A stretch of 64,000 nt of DNA, from the NCBI GenBank assembly GCA_013178125.1, contig JABLXJ010000054.1, forward strand, positions 1-64,000, read 5' to 3'. Both the position numbers and the translations under genes were made by a program. Below the pieces are notes generated by a model. It was not told the origin of the DNA, searched no databases, and saw only the letters and a list, made by a program, of their open reading frames with translations. This document shows, in pieces, positions 8,907-18,419 of the stretch (positions within the stretch are counted from its first letter, which is position 1; every line of letters begins with the position of its first letter). The DNA is from Bacillota bacterium (GTDB taxonomy: Bacteria > Bacillota > SHA-98 > Ch115 > JABLXJ01).

Positions 8907-11900
8907 ATGTCTCTCGTTGGTATGCCAATTACAGTTGAGCATCGTTGTGGAAGGGATCATTGTATGCTCAAACCACCATGTAGGCTCGAATCACCATTCT
9001 CAGGGAAGGATTTCAAGAAGGGAATTTTCCAGAAAGCCTTCCAGACGAAGACTCTCAAGACGAAGACTCTCCAGCCCATGCTAGCCATCTGGACATTGAT
9101 TTGGGTATTGATCGTTTTAGTTGTGGCGAGCCCTGCTATCTACGCATATTCGCTGGGTCTCGATATCGACAAGGTTCACGCGGATTTCGGGGAACTCACC
9201 CCTGAGGGCTCGCCCTATATCTTCCCATGCGCAGCGGAGCTATCAGTAATCTCTACCCTGAACGGGTGGAGCATATCGACCCGTGCCGAAGGAAATCTTG
9301 CGGCATCAGGGCTTCCGGGCCTGCCGGTCGAGAGGTTGAAATGGGCCTTCCACTCCAGCGAAGGGACACCTGTATGGATGCCCTTCACTGAGAGCGATAC
9401 GCCCGTTCTCGTAAACCAGCCCGCTACATCCACCAAAGGTAGAGCTATACCGCTGGATTATCGCCTTGATATCAGCTGGCAAGACCCACTGACTACGCCG
9501 ACATCAGGCCCGTACAAGGTGAATCTGGTATATACGGCAAGCCCTGGATATCTGGCAATGTCATATGCCAGTCCGAACCCTTTCAATCCTGAGATTCACG
9601 GGAATATAACTATCGGCTTCTACGTCCCAGGTAGAGTGCCCCCCGTCCCCGAGCTGGCCGGCATATCTATCTTCGATGCCAGCGGAAACCTGGCCAGCAA
9701 GATTACAGGGAATATGATCAACCCCAACACATGGGATTCCTTCGCCTGGAACGGCACAGGGATTTCAGGTGAATCCTTACCTGACGGAACCTATACCTAC
9801 GTTATTGCAACCCATGCCGGCAGGTGGCTGGCATCCGGTCTGATAATCATAGACAGGACGGCCAGCGCGGGTGGAGAAGCCGGGGCTGCAAGCATCTCCG
9901 GCACCGTAAGGGATAGCATCTCAGGGGCAGGCCTCGCCAGCGCCGGGGTGCGCCTTTATAAGGCTTCCGGCCGGCAGGTATCCCAGGCCAGGGCGGGTGA
10001 AGGCGGGATATTCACGTTCAGCGGTATCCCGCAGGGCAGATATTTTATCGAGGGCCGGCACGAGGGATATATACCGTCCAGGACCCGGGAATTTTATGTG
10101 GAGACGGCCGGTGCTATCTCACGAAACATCGAGCTCAGGCCGAATACAGATATTTTCGTAGGGGCAACGCTGTCTCCAGGGATCGCGAGCGCCGGAGACA
10201 TAGTGACATTGACCGTGCACGTCAAAAACATGGGACCTGAACTCTTTAACAATGTAGTTGTGAAAGTCGCCCCTGCCCGAGGCCTCTATTATCTAGCCAG
10301 CACCTCACGCCTTTTAGAAAACGGGCGCAGCAATGGTAGGAGGAGTAACGGTGGCAGCGGGAATCTCACCGAACATGGTAACAGGCAAAATAAAAATACC
10401 CGCGCAACCGTAACAAGCCCCCAGCTAAATGCCCTGGTCCGGTCAAATGGCGCAACCCTTGAGTGGTTGATCGGGGCTCTCCCGCCCGGTGAACAGCGGA
10501 CCCTCGTATGCAAGGTTGCCGTGGGCATGGACGCCCGGATGAACGCCCGGGAATCCGAACCTAGTATCGTGACGCGCGTCAGCGCATGTGGCTACAGCCC
10601 CACTCGTAGAGTCGACTCCATTCCCGTGACAGCGCCTCTTCGAGTTGCCAGGGGCGTCGTATCGCCGGATGGCACAATAGTCGGCCACCTGTTTCATGAT
10701 GCAAACGGCGATGGGCAGCGGCAACCGGCCGAAGAACCCATCAAAAATGCTGCTGTCATGCTGGAGGATGGTTCGACTGCCAGAACTGACAATAATGGGA
10801 TATTTGTGTTCCGCAACGTGGTGCCCGGCACTCATGCATTGCAGCTGCAAACAGGGGATATATTGCAGCTGCGAACAGCGGATCCGGGAACCGGCAGAAT
10901 CGAGGCATGGAAAAGCGCGTGTATCATCTGGGGTCACGGCGGCCATACAGGCGGCCGCCATACAGGTAACCCTACGAGCATAAATGATAGCCGGGGGGAT
11001 GGTGGCAATAACGGCATTAGGCCGGCCAGGAATTCTATGTTCGCAAATGTCTCTCCGGGCGGGACCGCCCTTGTAGATTTCGCGATCACCGGGCCTTTTG
11101 TAGCGCCTGAGACCGCACCTGAGCCTGAGCATGGGCCCGAGCCTGAGACCAAGCCTGGGCTTCGCGGACTTCGCGAACTTTACGCGCTTCACGCGCGCGA
11201 TTTGCACGACCCATGCGGGTGCCATATCAAAAATCTCTTCGGCCTCGCCTCTATAGAAGCCACCTTCCCAACTGGCGACTGGGGCGAAACCGGGGATGGG
11301 CCCGGGCTTGGCGCAGCTGAAATCCCTACAATTCCAATCAAAACGCGCCTTGCGCTGGATCTCGGTATCGCCATCGCCGATACCCCCTGGCTTTATCGGG
11401 GAATACCTCAAGAAACATCTCAGACAGTACCATCCTTGAACAACACCACACCTGATGATAGCAGCCAGATGGCGCCCAACCAGGGCCTTGGACTCATATC
11501 TCATGTCTCGTTAGATACAGCAAAGCCAGGAGCGGGCATAGCAGGGGAGCTGCAGGCCAGGACCCAGAACAGCAAATTCGAATTGCGCTTCGGGGAATTC
11601 CCAACACAGGGCGGTTCAATAAGGGGCGGGATAGGCTCATACAGGTTTCAGTCTCGTGTCCAACCTTGGCTCACGCCTACACCTTCGCCCGAATCGAATC
11701 CGGAATCTGAGCCGAAGCCGGCGCCTGAGCCGACGCCCGATACGCAGCTCACGGTCTTTCACGGGCTGCGATCAACTGTCCGGCAGCATGATCTGATCAA
11801 GGGAGCAAATATATCGGGCCCCTACCAGCTCAAGCAGGGGGCCATAATCCCGGGAACTGAGGAAATCTCTCTCGAGGTCCGCCCGAGGGACGGCGGCGGC

Positions 11901-14393
11901 ATCATAGAACGGAGATCAGATATCCTCTATTCTATCGACTATGACCGCGGCATCTTGACGTTCGAGGAGATCATCCCTGAATTCGACGTCCGCGGCAACC
12001 CGGTCTACATTAACGCAAGCTATGAATTCAGGCCAGCCTCCGTTGACAAGGGGGGAATATCGGGCATCGGCGTCGCCGCAAGACTCAACGGTGGTCTCAC
12101 GGGTGGAGCTGTATATGTCTGGGGTGCGAGCACCCGAGATGAAAACGCAGCTCAAGGCGCGGCTCAGGGCATGGATGCCGCTCCAGCCCGGGCTCTCCTT
12201 ACAGGTATATCCCTGAGGCCTTCCGACGTGTTTCAGCTCGCAGGCCGGTATGCCATAACATCCAGCCCGGCGGCATCGGCGGCATCATGCTCTGCGTCAG
12301 GCTTTACACCAGGCCTTACATCAGGCTCTGCAGGCTCCACAGGCTCTGCATCCATCTTTGCATCGGGCTTCGATATCCGGGCCGATCTTAATCTGCCGCC
12401 TTTGACAGGATCAATCGCCTATCGCGCCCTGGAGCCGGGCTTCGATAGAGATAATCTCCTCGGGGGGATACCCGAGGAATTTGGAGGCGTGGGCGGGGAT
12501 ATAAATCAGGCTCCAAGCTGGGGCTATAGCATAATCCCCTATTATACAAGCGAAGATCGGAATACTACAAAGGAGGCCTCCCTGTCACTCATGTACGATC
12601 TTCCTGGTGATCCCGCCGGTCCCAATCTCCTCACAAATCCCAACCGCTCTATGAGCAGGGGCTCTACGAGCAAGGATTCGGATAACGGCCTGAGCTCCTC
12701 ACGCCCAGGCCTATCAGCCCCCTGCCTTTTACGCCCGGCACTTTCGCTAGGTTATAAGATGAAGTACGTGGAGTATGCGGCGAGCCCTGCCGCGATAGAA
12801 GATGGGGTGGAAGATAAGGTTGAAGGCGGCGGAACCGGCGAAGAAGAAATAGCCGGCACCACTGAAACGACAGAATCCATTGTAGCGACGGCGTCCTGTG
12901 ATATCGCGTCCCTCAAGCTCCAGGTGGAGGCCGAGACCGGCAATATGTTGCGATATCGACACAGCAGTCCGGCGGCAGGACCAACAGGCGATAACGGCGA
13001 TGGTAAGACTACCTATTTACCTACGCCGGCCTCGCCTATTTCAGCCTTACCCATGTCAGCCGCCAGCCTAGGCGCTTCCAACTCAGGCTCTTCCAGCTCG
13101 CGCGCCTTCACAGCATTGAGCTGTACCATCGACTACCCAGGCAGCGCGCTGGCGCCGGTATCGAAAGGCGCACCAAACAGCTCTGCACCAAACGGCTTGT
13201 CCTTTCGCATCAAAATCGGGTCGCGCATCACGACCTATCCCGGGCCGGGCCATATAGACTCCTCGAGCACGGGCACGGCCCTCGGATCGGGAGGTAGTGC
13301 CCATCAACCTGGCTGTGGGGAGCACGGGATGGCCTTCAGAGAGCCCTTTAGAGAGCGCGAGAACACCCTTGAACTCCAGGCCCGGAAGCCACTCCGCCCC
13401 TGGCTCGCGGCGAACCTGGTACAGAGGTGGGAAGCGAGGCGCGGGGCTCACACATCCCTCACCGCTCTCGGCCTGGATGTGACACCCAGCCCCCGTGTCA
13501 CCGCGGCCATGCGCTACGAGATGGAAGCCCAAAACCCCGCCGCAGGACCAGGATCCAAGCAACAGGGGCAATGTGATGAGTCCCCATCCAATAGTACGGC
13601 CCACTTTCGTGATACCCTGCGAGTAAAGGTGACTGCAAAAGACAGCACCAGAAGCGGGATAGAAGCCAGAATCGAAGGTTCCATAACAAGATCGCGAAAA
13701 TCAGGGACGCCAGCTCCGGCACCGGCACCGGGATACGGCACCAGTGGCACCAGCGGCATCAGTGATATCAATGACATTCAAGAGCCGTGCAATATACAGG
13801 ACCCTTCCGGGGCTGAGGTCGACCTCTCCGCGGCCGTCGAATACATTCCTTCCGGGTCGGGCGATTTATATGCCTCGGCTTCCCTGGGGTACAGGCTCAG
13901 GCCGGACCTCGAGCGGCGTTCATTTGCCCGCATCGAAGGCGCGGCCCACCCAACGCCAAGGCTAACCCTGAGTGCAAAATATATATACAAATTAGTAGAG
14001 GACTTAGAAGCCTTGACAGGGGACCCAACCCCCGAGATATCTAAAGGTAGTGAATACCATAAAGGCTACGGAACCCATGGAATTTACGGCGGAACCTACG
14101 GAAAAACCTACAGAGGCTGGGGGAACCCCACGGTCCTCACGACCGCTTGCTTGGCCCGCGCGGATTACAGAATCTCGAGGGATGTTGCCCTGGCCGGCGA
14201 ATATCGCCTCGCATCCCAGATACCGACCCAGGGCAGCGCGGCAAACCTCTGTCTCGAAACCATACTGGATAGGTGGGACCCCTTCAGGGTGATCATAGGA
14301 TATGCCTCCCTGCGGGGTGAAGGCTCAATTGCCCCTGAATACCTCCGCCCCGAGGGATTTTATCTCAATCTCTTCCTAGGGCTCAGTCACTGA
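8907..14393 (+). CDS. Giant multidomain surface / putative outer-membrane protein
   Basis: 1828 aa; GGAGGG six bases before ATG 8907. A membrane segment is at about residues 59-80. The order after it is: the FGELTP module shared with the 6150-6839 product; a FlgD-type Ig domain (SPNPFNPEIHG, then NGTGISGESLPDGTYTYVI); a carboxypeptidase-regulatory-like domain (SISGTVRDSISGAGLASAGV); a DUF11-type domain (VHVKNMGPELFNNVVVKVAP); an SdrD-B-like domain (LFHDANGDGQRQPAEEPI); then from about residue 950 a long beta region. This last part contains ISGPYQLKQGAIIPGTEEI, YSIDYDRGILTFEEIIPEFD and NPVYINASYEF, a pattern found in outer-membrane-barrel proteins, and it ends with an amphipathic strand (GFYLNLFLGLSH). 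Many Ser/Gly/Pro inserts interrupt it. No TonB box or plug domain is seen. Confidence 0.7.
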   Translation: MSLVGMPITVEHRCGRDHCMLKPPCRLESPFSGKDFKKGIFQKAFQTKTLKTKTLQPMLAIWTLIWVLIVLVVASPAIYAYSLGLDIDKVHADFGELTPEGSPYIFPCAAELSVISTLNGWSISTRAEGNLAASGLPGLPVERLKWAFHSSEGTPVWMPFTESDTPVLVNQPATSTKGRAIPLDYRLDISWQDPLTTPTSGPYKVNLVYTASPGYLAMSYASPNPFNPEIHGNITIGFYVPGRVPPVPELAGISIFDASGNLASKITGNMINPNTWDSFAWNGTGISGESLPDGTYTYVIATHAGRWLASGLIIIDRTASAGGEAGAASISGTVRDSISGAGLASAGVRLYKASGRQVSQARAGEGGIFTFSGIPQGRYFIEGRHEGYIPSRTREFYVETAGAISRNIELRPNTDIFVGATLSPGIASAGDIVTLTVHVKNMGPELFNNVVVKVAPARGLYYLASTSRLLENGRSNGRRSNGGSGNLTEHGNRQNKNTRATVTSPQLNALVRSNGATLEWLIGALPPGEQRTLVCKVAVGMDARMNARESEPSIVTRVSACGYSPTRRVDSIPVTAPLRVARGVVSPDGTIVGHLFHDANGDGQRQPAEEPIKNAAVMLEDGSTARTDNNGIFVFRNVVPGTHALQLQTGDILQLRTADPGTGRIEAWKSACIIWGHGGHTGGRHTGNPTSINDSRGDGGNNGIRPARNSMFANVSPGGTALVDFAITGPFVAPETAPEPEHGPEPETKPGLRGLRELYALHARDLHDPCGCHIKNLFGLASIEATFPTGDWGETGDGPGLGAAEIPTIPIKTRLALDLGIAIADTPWLYRGIPQETSQTVPSLNNTTPDDSSQMAPNQGLGLISHVSLDTAKPGAGIAGELQARTQNSKFELRFGEFPTQGGSIRGGIGSYRFQSRVQPWLTPTPSPESNPESEPKPAPEPTPDTQLTVFHGLRSTVRQHDLIKGANISGPYQLKQGAIIPGTEEISLEVRPRDGGGIIERRSDILYSIDYDRGILTFEEIIPEFDVRGNPVYINASYEFRPASVDKGGISGIGVAARLNGGLTGGAVYVWGASTRDENAAQGAAQGMDAAPARALLTGISLRPSDVFQLAGRYAITSSPAASAASCSASGFTPGLTSGSAGSTGSASIFASGFDIRADLNLPPLTGSIAYRALEPGFDRDNLLGGIPEEFGGVGGDINQAPSWGYSIIPYYTSEDRNTTKEASLSLMYDLPGDPAGPNLLTNPNRSMSRGSTSKDSDNGLSSSRPGLSAPCLLRPALSLGYKMKYVEYAASPAAIEDGVEDKVEGGGTGEEEIAGTTETTESIVATASCDIASLKLQVEAETGNMLRYRHSSPAAGPTGDNGDGKTTYLPTPASPISALPMSAASLGASNSGSSSSRAFTALSCTIDYPGSALAPVSKGAPNSSAPNGLSFRIKIGSRITTYPGPGHIDSSSTGTALGSGGSAHQPGCGEHGMAFREPFRERENTLELQARKPLRPWLAANLVQRWEARRGAHTSLTALGLDVTPSPRVTAAMRYEMEAQNPAAGPGSKQQGQCDESPSNSTAHFRDTLRVKVTAKDSTRSGIEARIEGSITRSRKSGTPAPAPAPGYGTSGTSGISDINDIQEPCNIQDPSGAEVDLSAAVEYIPSGSGDLYASASLGYRLRPDLERRSFARIEGAAHPTPRLTLSAKYIYKLVEDLEALTGDPTPEISKGSEYHKGYGTHGIYGGTYGKTYRGWGNPTVLTTACLARADYRISRDVALAGEYRLASQIPTQGSAANLCLETILDRWDPFRVIIGYASLRGEGSIAPEYLRPEGFYLNLFLGLSH

Positions 14394-14493
14394 ACTACGA
14401 TTATACGATTGACAGAGGTCCGCGAGCACAGGACATTGCCAGTCCTTAAGGTATATAGAGGTATATAAAAGGACAAACATGGGTTAAAAAGAT

Positions 14494-14522
14494 TTGACAG
14501 GGATAAATAAAGAAATTATAAT
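14494..14522 (+). promoter_or_regulatory. Consensus sigma-A promoter for the toxin-antitoxin pair
   Basis: TTGACA (14494-14499) and TATAAT (14517-14522) are separated by exactly 17 bp. The expected transcript start is near 14529, so the leader before ATG 14546 is only about 17 nt and contains little more than the ribosome site AAAGGAGGTGG. Confidence 0.85.
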
Positions 14523-14545
14523 TATCTTTAAAGGAGGTGGCTTAG

Positions 14546-14860
14546 ATGGATAGGCTATTGACGCCTGAAGAAGTTGCGAAGCGTCTCGCTGTTAGCCCTA
14601 AGAGCATTCGTGAGTGGCTCAGAAATGGCAAGCTCAGAGGGGTTAAAGTGGGGAGACTCTGGAGAATAAGCCCACAAGCCCTAGATAGGTTTTTGAATAA
14701 CCCCGATATGTCATATGATGCAGAAAAGGGAACAGAACGAAAAATGGTTGAGGCTGGCCACTTCCGGGAATATACGCGTAAAGAGATTCGCGATTTTTTG
14801 AAGGCAGATAAGATCGGCCCCGAGATCGCCCGTAAAGTGGAGAAATTACTCGAGCCATGA
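14546..14860 (+). CDS. Excisionase-family HTH protein, probable antitoxin
   Basis: 104 aa. The N-terminal 52 residues are a MerR/excisionase-type winged helix (LLTPEEVAKRLAVSPKSIRE, then GVKVGRLWRISPQALDRFL). A C-terminal segment with FREYTRKEIRDFLKADKIGPEIA may be the part that contacts the toxin. AAAGGAGGTGG precedes the ATG. It overlaps the PIN gene by four bases (ATGA), the usual arrangement of a translationally coupled toxin-antitoxin pair. It would be expected to bind its own promoter (14494-14522), though no operator repeat is obvious. Antitoxin role is inferred from the neighbour. Confidence 0.75.
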   Translation: MDRLLTPEEVAKRLAVSPKSIREWLRNGKLRGVKVGRLWRISPQALDRFLNNPDMSYDAEKGTERKMVEAGHFREYTRKEIRDFLKADKIGPEIARKVEKLLEP

Positions 14861-15324
14861 CTCAGAAATCAAACCACAAGAGGCTCAGGGTGTTCTTGGA
14901 TGCAAGCTGCTGGGTGGCGGCAGCTGGCTCTCCTACTGGAGGCTCCGCCCTCATTCTCAAACTGGCGCGACGTGGGTATTTACAAATTATAGCCACTAAG
15001 AGGATACTACTTGAAGCAGAGCGCAACATAAATAGCAAGATGGCCGCAAAAGCCTTGTTACGTTATTATCAGGAGCTGGGAGCTACAGAAATCGAGCTCA
15101 CAGACCCTCCAACCACAGAAGAGGAAGCTCGATGGCGACATCTGGTTGATGAAAAGGATTGCCATGTGCTGGCTGGGGCGTTCAGAGCTCATGCAGATGT
15201 ATTAGTTAGTCTAGATAGGCGGCATATATTGACGGAAAAGGTGGAAAAGGGATTTCCTGTAACCGTCATGGGTACCAATAGCTTTTTGAGGAGATTCGTA
15301 GATGAAATAAGCAGGTTAAAATGA
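14857..15324 (+). CDS. PIN-domain ribonuclease, probable toxin
   Basis: 155 aa. The four acidic positions expected in PIN nucleases can be placed: D in VFLDASCW near residue 15, E in RILLEAERN, D in VDEKDCHVLAGA and D in VLVSLDRRH. These coordinate divalent metal for RNA cleavage in the family. ATG 14857 overlaps the stop of the HTH gene. VapC-type toxins are usually 120-145 aa, so this one is slightly long. No terminator is seen after it. Which RNA it cuts cannot be said. Confidence 0.8.
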   Translation: MTQKSNHKRLRVFLDASCWVAAAGSPTGGSALILKLARRGYLQIIATKRILLEAERNINSKMAAKALLRYYQELGATEIELTDPPTTEEEARWRHLVDEKDCHVLAGAFRAHADVLVSLDRRHILTEKVEKGFPVTVMGTNSFLRRFVDEISRLK

Positions 15325-15585
15325 ACAGGCATGAATTACCCGCCCGAATCGGATGAGAGCATACCGAGGAACGGAAGTCTTCCACCCACAGGCCTGTTAG
15401 AATAGGCATTGCTGCGGTCAGGGGGATTGGTTGCAGGACTCGCACTAGCCGCATGCCCTGGCCGCAGCTGCGAGCATATTTCTAATTTCTAGATCGTCTA
15501 TGATCGTGAGACCAGCCTCTATCAAGAATTTTATATCTAACAGGGTAGCGTTAGGCGCAAGATATTATCCACTCCTGACCTAACC

Positions 15586-16488
15586 CTACGCCTTCACTTC
15601 GATTTGAGCAAGCTTCTCATAGAAATTGACAATAGCGCCGTGATCGTTCGAGCCCTTGCCATCCACCTTTAGAGCTTGGAGGATCTCCATAACAGCCGCC
15701 GTCAGGGGCACGGGCACTCCAACCTGGTGAGCGGTCTCGAGCACATTCGCCAAGTCTTTGATATGGAGGTCGATCTTGAAGCCGGGGTCAAATTTGCGCG
15801 CCATCATGAGGGGGGCCTTGGTATCAAGCACGTTGCTGCCAGCAAGGCCTCCACGGATGGCATCATATACAAGCTTTGGCGATACCCCGGCCTTTGTGGC
15901 CAGCACGAGCGCCTCCGATACGGCGGCGATATTCAACGCAACGATGATCTGGTTGGCCAATTTAGTGGTGTTGCCGCTCCCGATATCCCCAACGCGCACC
16001 ACGCTCTTGCCCATGCACAACAGCATGTCGCGATATTCCTCAAAGTCCTTCTCATCACCGCCGACCATTATCGAGAGCGTGCCCGCTATCGCCCCCGGCT
16101 CACCACCGCTCACAGGAGCATCCATCATCCTGATGCCCTTCTCCTTGGCCTTGGCTGCAACTTCCACGGATACCAGAGGGGCTTTTGAGCTCATATCGAT
16201 GATGATCGAGCCCGGCTTCGCCCCCTCCAAAACCCCGTTCTCACCGAGCACCACCTGCTTGACGTGGGGTGAATTCGGGAGCATCGTTATAATAACCTCG
16301 GTCTTCTGGGCGACTTCCTTGGGGGACTTTGCCGCCTCCGCGCCCAGCGAAACAAGTTCCTGGACAGGGGCAGGGTTGATATCATATAATACGAGTTTAT
16401 ACCCTGCCTTGATAAGGTTCTTCGCCATCGGCTTCCCCATGATCCCGAGCCCAATGAAGCCGACTTTGGAGTTTATTGTTGGTGACAT
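15586..16488 (-). CDS. 2-hydroxy-3-oxopropionate (tartronate semialdehyde) reductase family, copy 1
   Basis: 300 aa member of the beta-hydroxyacid dehydrogenase family (GarR/GlxR/MmsB), which reduces a small 2- or 3-oxo acid with NAD(P)H. Seen: Rossmann motif GFIGLGIMGKPMAKNL, substrate-binding MDAPVSGGEPGA, the catalytic Lys segment GNTTKLANQII, and the C-terminal IDLHIKDLANVLE. GGGGGA lies six bases before the ATG. It is the last gene of the catabolic run and follows the YHAH protein copy 1 by 78 bp. A similar pair occurs at 21088-23050. Substrate cannot be fixed; tartronate semialdehyde would fit the aldolases upstream. Confidence 0.85.
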   Translation of the reverse strand: MSPTINSKVGFIGLGIMGKPMAKNLIKAGYKLVLYDINPAPVQELVSLGAEAAKSPKEVAQKTEVIITMLPNSPHVKQVVLGENGVLEGAKPGSIIIDMSSKAPLVSVEVAAKAKEKGIRMMDAPVSGGEPGAIAGTLSIMVGGDEKDFEEYRDMLLCMGKSVVRVGDIGSGNTTKLANQIIVALNIAAVSEALVLATKAGVSPKLVYDAIRGGLAGSNVLDTKAPLMMARKFDPGFKIDLHIKDLANVLETAHQVGVPVPLTAAVMEILQALKVDGKGSNDHGAIVNFYEKLAQIEVKA

Positions 16489-16566
16489 CCGTATTCCCCC
16501 GCAGTACTTTGTTACATGTATTATACGGTCCCCAAAGCCCTAAACCGCCCTTGGGAGTATGAATTA

Positions 16567-17433
16567 TTACTTAAATGCAGCGACTACCTCTTTCACCTCG
16601 TCATCGGTCAGTGGCTGGAAGTTCCCATCAGCAAGAACTTTATCATACATAGGCCACGTCCAGAGATCGAAGCCCGGTGTTCCAAGGACCCATACATCTT
16701 CGCTCGGCTTTATCGTGACGTTCGGGTTGTAAACCCAGCCGATATCAAACATCTTTTCAGGGTTGCCGATCAGGTAAACGATCTTGCCCCTGTATTCGCC
16801 GTGGACGTCGAAGACGCAAGGTACAACCTTCTCCACCGTCCAGCCGATCTTGGCCAGGGCCTCATTCGCAAGAAGCTCGAGGATCTTGGGATCGAAGTTG
16901 ATCTCAACATACCCGTGGCAATGCGTGACGTTATCATCCACGGTATACTCCAGAGTCTTCTTCCAGTGCCTCGAAAGGAAGTAATTGCGGATTTCCTTCT
17001 CTTCACGCGGCCCTACGCACTTGAAATTGAATTTGCTCAGGAAATTATCCTGATAGCTCTTACCCCATGAGAGGAGATTTGACCCGTGCTCGGCCTCTTT
17101 GGCCGTCGGCGGCATGGGCTCCAGCACCGCATTGGGGTTGAATCGGAAGAAGAAATCAAAGTGCGGCATACCAAAAGGATGAATTCCATGAAGGCCCGCG
17201 ACGTTCGGCTTGGGCGATGTCAGGTCGATCTTACGATCGAGGTCCCACCCCTTAGCCTTGAAGTACCCCTCCATAACCTTCATTAAAGAATCAGGGTGGA
17301 TAGAAGTATCGACATAGACATGGGCGTGGTAAATCTCTTCCTTAGGCTCCATTAGGTGTCCAGTAATGAAAGTGTTCCACTGTTCGCCATTGAAATAATC
17401 GACGACACCCTTTACTACATCCTTCCTCGACAT
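16567..17433 (-). CDS. Uncharacterised YHAH protein, copy 1 (DOPA 4,5-dioxygenase-like?)
   Basis: 288 aa, GGAGGT nine bases before ATG. No sure family. The N-terminal part has YHAHVYVDTSIHPDSL and, about 45 residues later, LHGIHPFGMPHFDFFFRF. This spacing and wording resemble the YHAHVYF...GPHP...F core of DOPA 4,5-dioxygenase-like proteins. A second half looks like a repeat of the fold: HCHGYVEINFDPKILE with GEYRGKIVYLI. Between them is WGKSYQDNFLSKFNFKCVGP. The conserved His residues suggest metal binding. A paralogue lies at 22163-23050, and each copy is followed by a GarR-type reductase, so the pair likely act together. No signal peptide is seen; cytoplasmic. Enzyme role is inference. Confidence 0.5.
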   Translation of the reverse strand: MSRKDVVKGVVDYFNGEQWNTFITGHLMEPKEEIYHAHVYVDTSIHPDSLMKVMEGYFKAKGWDLDRKIDLTSPKPNVAGLHGIHPFGMPHFDFFFRFNPNAVLEPMPPTAKEAEHGSNLLSWGKSYQDNFLSKFNFKCVGPREEKEIRNYFLSRHWKKTLEYTVDDNVTHCHGYVEINFDPKILELLANEALAKIGWTVEKVVPCVFDVHGEYRGKIVYLIGNPEKMFDIGWVYNPNVTIKPSEDVWVLGTPGFDLWTWPMYDKVLADGNFQPLTDDEVKEVVAAFK

Positions 17434-17475
17434 TGCCTTTCTACCTCCTATTTTCCATAATCTTGACTTTGATTC

Positions 17476-18384
17476 TTATGACCCTACAACCACGGAGAGA
17501 CCCAACTCTTTCAGGATTTCAATCAGCTTAACCCTCGCTTCACCAGCTATCCTGCCCACGGGGCTGCGCGCCGGCCCGGATGGCCAACCTATCAGGTTCA
17601 TGGCTTCCTTTACCACTACGGGGAAAGACGCTAAGCCAAAGGCATTCCTCAAGGGAGCCAGCGTTCGCTGGGCCCGCAGTGCCCCCTCTATATCCCCCTT
17701 GATAAAACGCTCATAGATTTCTACGACAAGCCTAGGGGCCACATTAGCAGTGGCCGCGACCGCCCCCTTACCGCCATATACAAGCACAGCCAGGATCTGA
17801 GTATCTCGCCCGGCCAAAACTGCGAAGTCATCGCCGGTGAGGCGGATGAGCTCCGAGGTCTGGCCTAAATCCCCGCTGCTATCTTTTATGCCTATTATGT
17901 TATCTATCTTAGAGAGCCGCTTCACGGTCTCAGGCTTGAGGTTTACTCCTCCAGTGCGTCCTGGGTTATTGTAGAGTATTATAGGGAGGGCTGTCGCCCC
18001 AGCTATGGCCGTATAATGTTCATATAATTCATCCTGAGATGGATATATGTAGTAGGGGGTGATCACGGAAACGCAATCTACTCCGATTGATTCGGCCATC
18101 TTGGTAAGCTTGATCGCCTCCCGGGTCGTGGCGCCCCCAGTCCCAGCGTAGACGGGCACCTGGCCCCCAACCTCCTCAACGGCTATTTCGAGAATCCTGC
18201 GCTTCTCCTCCATATCAAAGGCCCAAAACTCCCCCTGGCTCCCCAGCGGAAAGATGCCGTGGACGCCGGCATCAATCATGAGATTGCATACCCGGCGCAG
18301 ACCTTGTTCATCAAGTTCTTCACTATCAGTCAGGGGGGTAACGATAGGCGGGATTATCCCTTTGATCTCCAGCTTCCCTCTCAT
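17476..18384 (-). CDS. DapA/NanA-family lyase or aldolase
   Basis: 302 aa TIM-barrel enzyme that works through a Schiff base on a 2-oxo acid. Seen: GIIPPIVTPL, the GxxGE motif as PLGSQGEFW, the tyrosine region ITPYYIYPSQDELYEHY, the YNNPGRTG segment and the Schiff-base lysine in IGIKDSSGD. AGGAGG is ten bases before ATG 18384, better than the TTG at 18393 which touches the ribosome site. Neighbours are a cyclase-family hydrolase and a hydroxyacid dehydrogenase rather than lysine genes, so a catabolic 2-oxo-acid aldolase or a 5-dehydro-4-deoxyglucarate dehydratase-like role is more likely than dihydrodipicolinate synthase. Confidence 0.82.
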   Translation of the reverse strand: MRGKLEIKGIIPPIVTPLTDSEELDEQGLRRVCNLMIDAGVHGIFPLGSQGEFWAFDMEEKRRILEIAVEEVGGQVPVYAGTGGATTREAIKLTKMAESIGVDCVSVITPYYIYPSQDELYEHYTAIAGATALPIILYNNPGRTGGVNLKPETVKRLSKIDNIIGIKDSSGDLGQTSELIRLTGDDFAVLAGRDTQILAVLVYGGKGAVAATANVAPRLVVEIYERFIKGDIEGALRAQRTLAPLRNAFGLASFPVVVKEAMNLIGWPSGPARSPVGRIAGEARVKLIEILKELGLSVVVGS

Positions 18385-18419
18385 TGATTGCAAGCCTCCT
18401 GATATGTCTTGTAGAGCCT

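Noticed and set aside
10443-11504. 353-residue open frame on the minus strand within the giant surface gene
   Set aside because: It overlaps a well-supported gene with domain motifs, has Arg/Cys-rich composition typical of antisense GC-rich frames, and matches nothing known.
8907-14393. TonB-dependent receptor
   Set aside because: No plug domain or TonB box; the N-terminal half is made of Ig-like and regulatory-like domains.
17476-18384. Lysine-pathway dihydrodipicolinate synthase
   Set aside because: Family match only; neighbours are catabolic, with no lysine genes.
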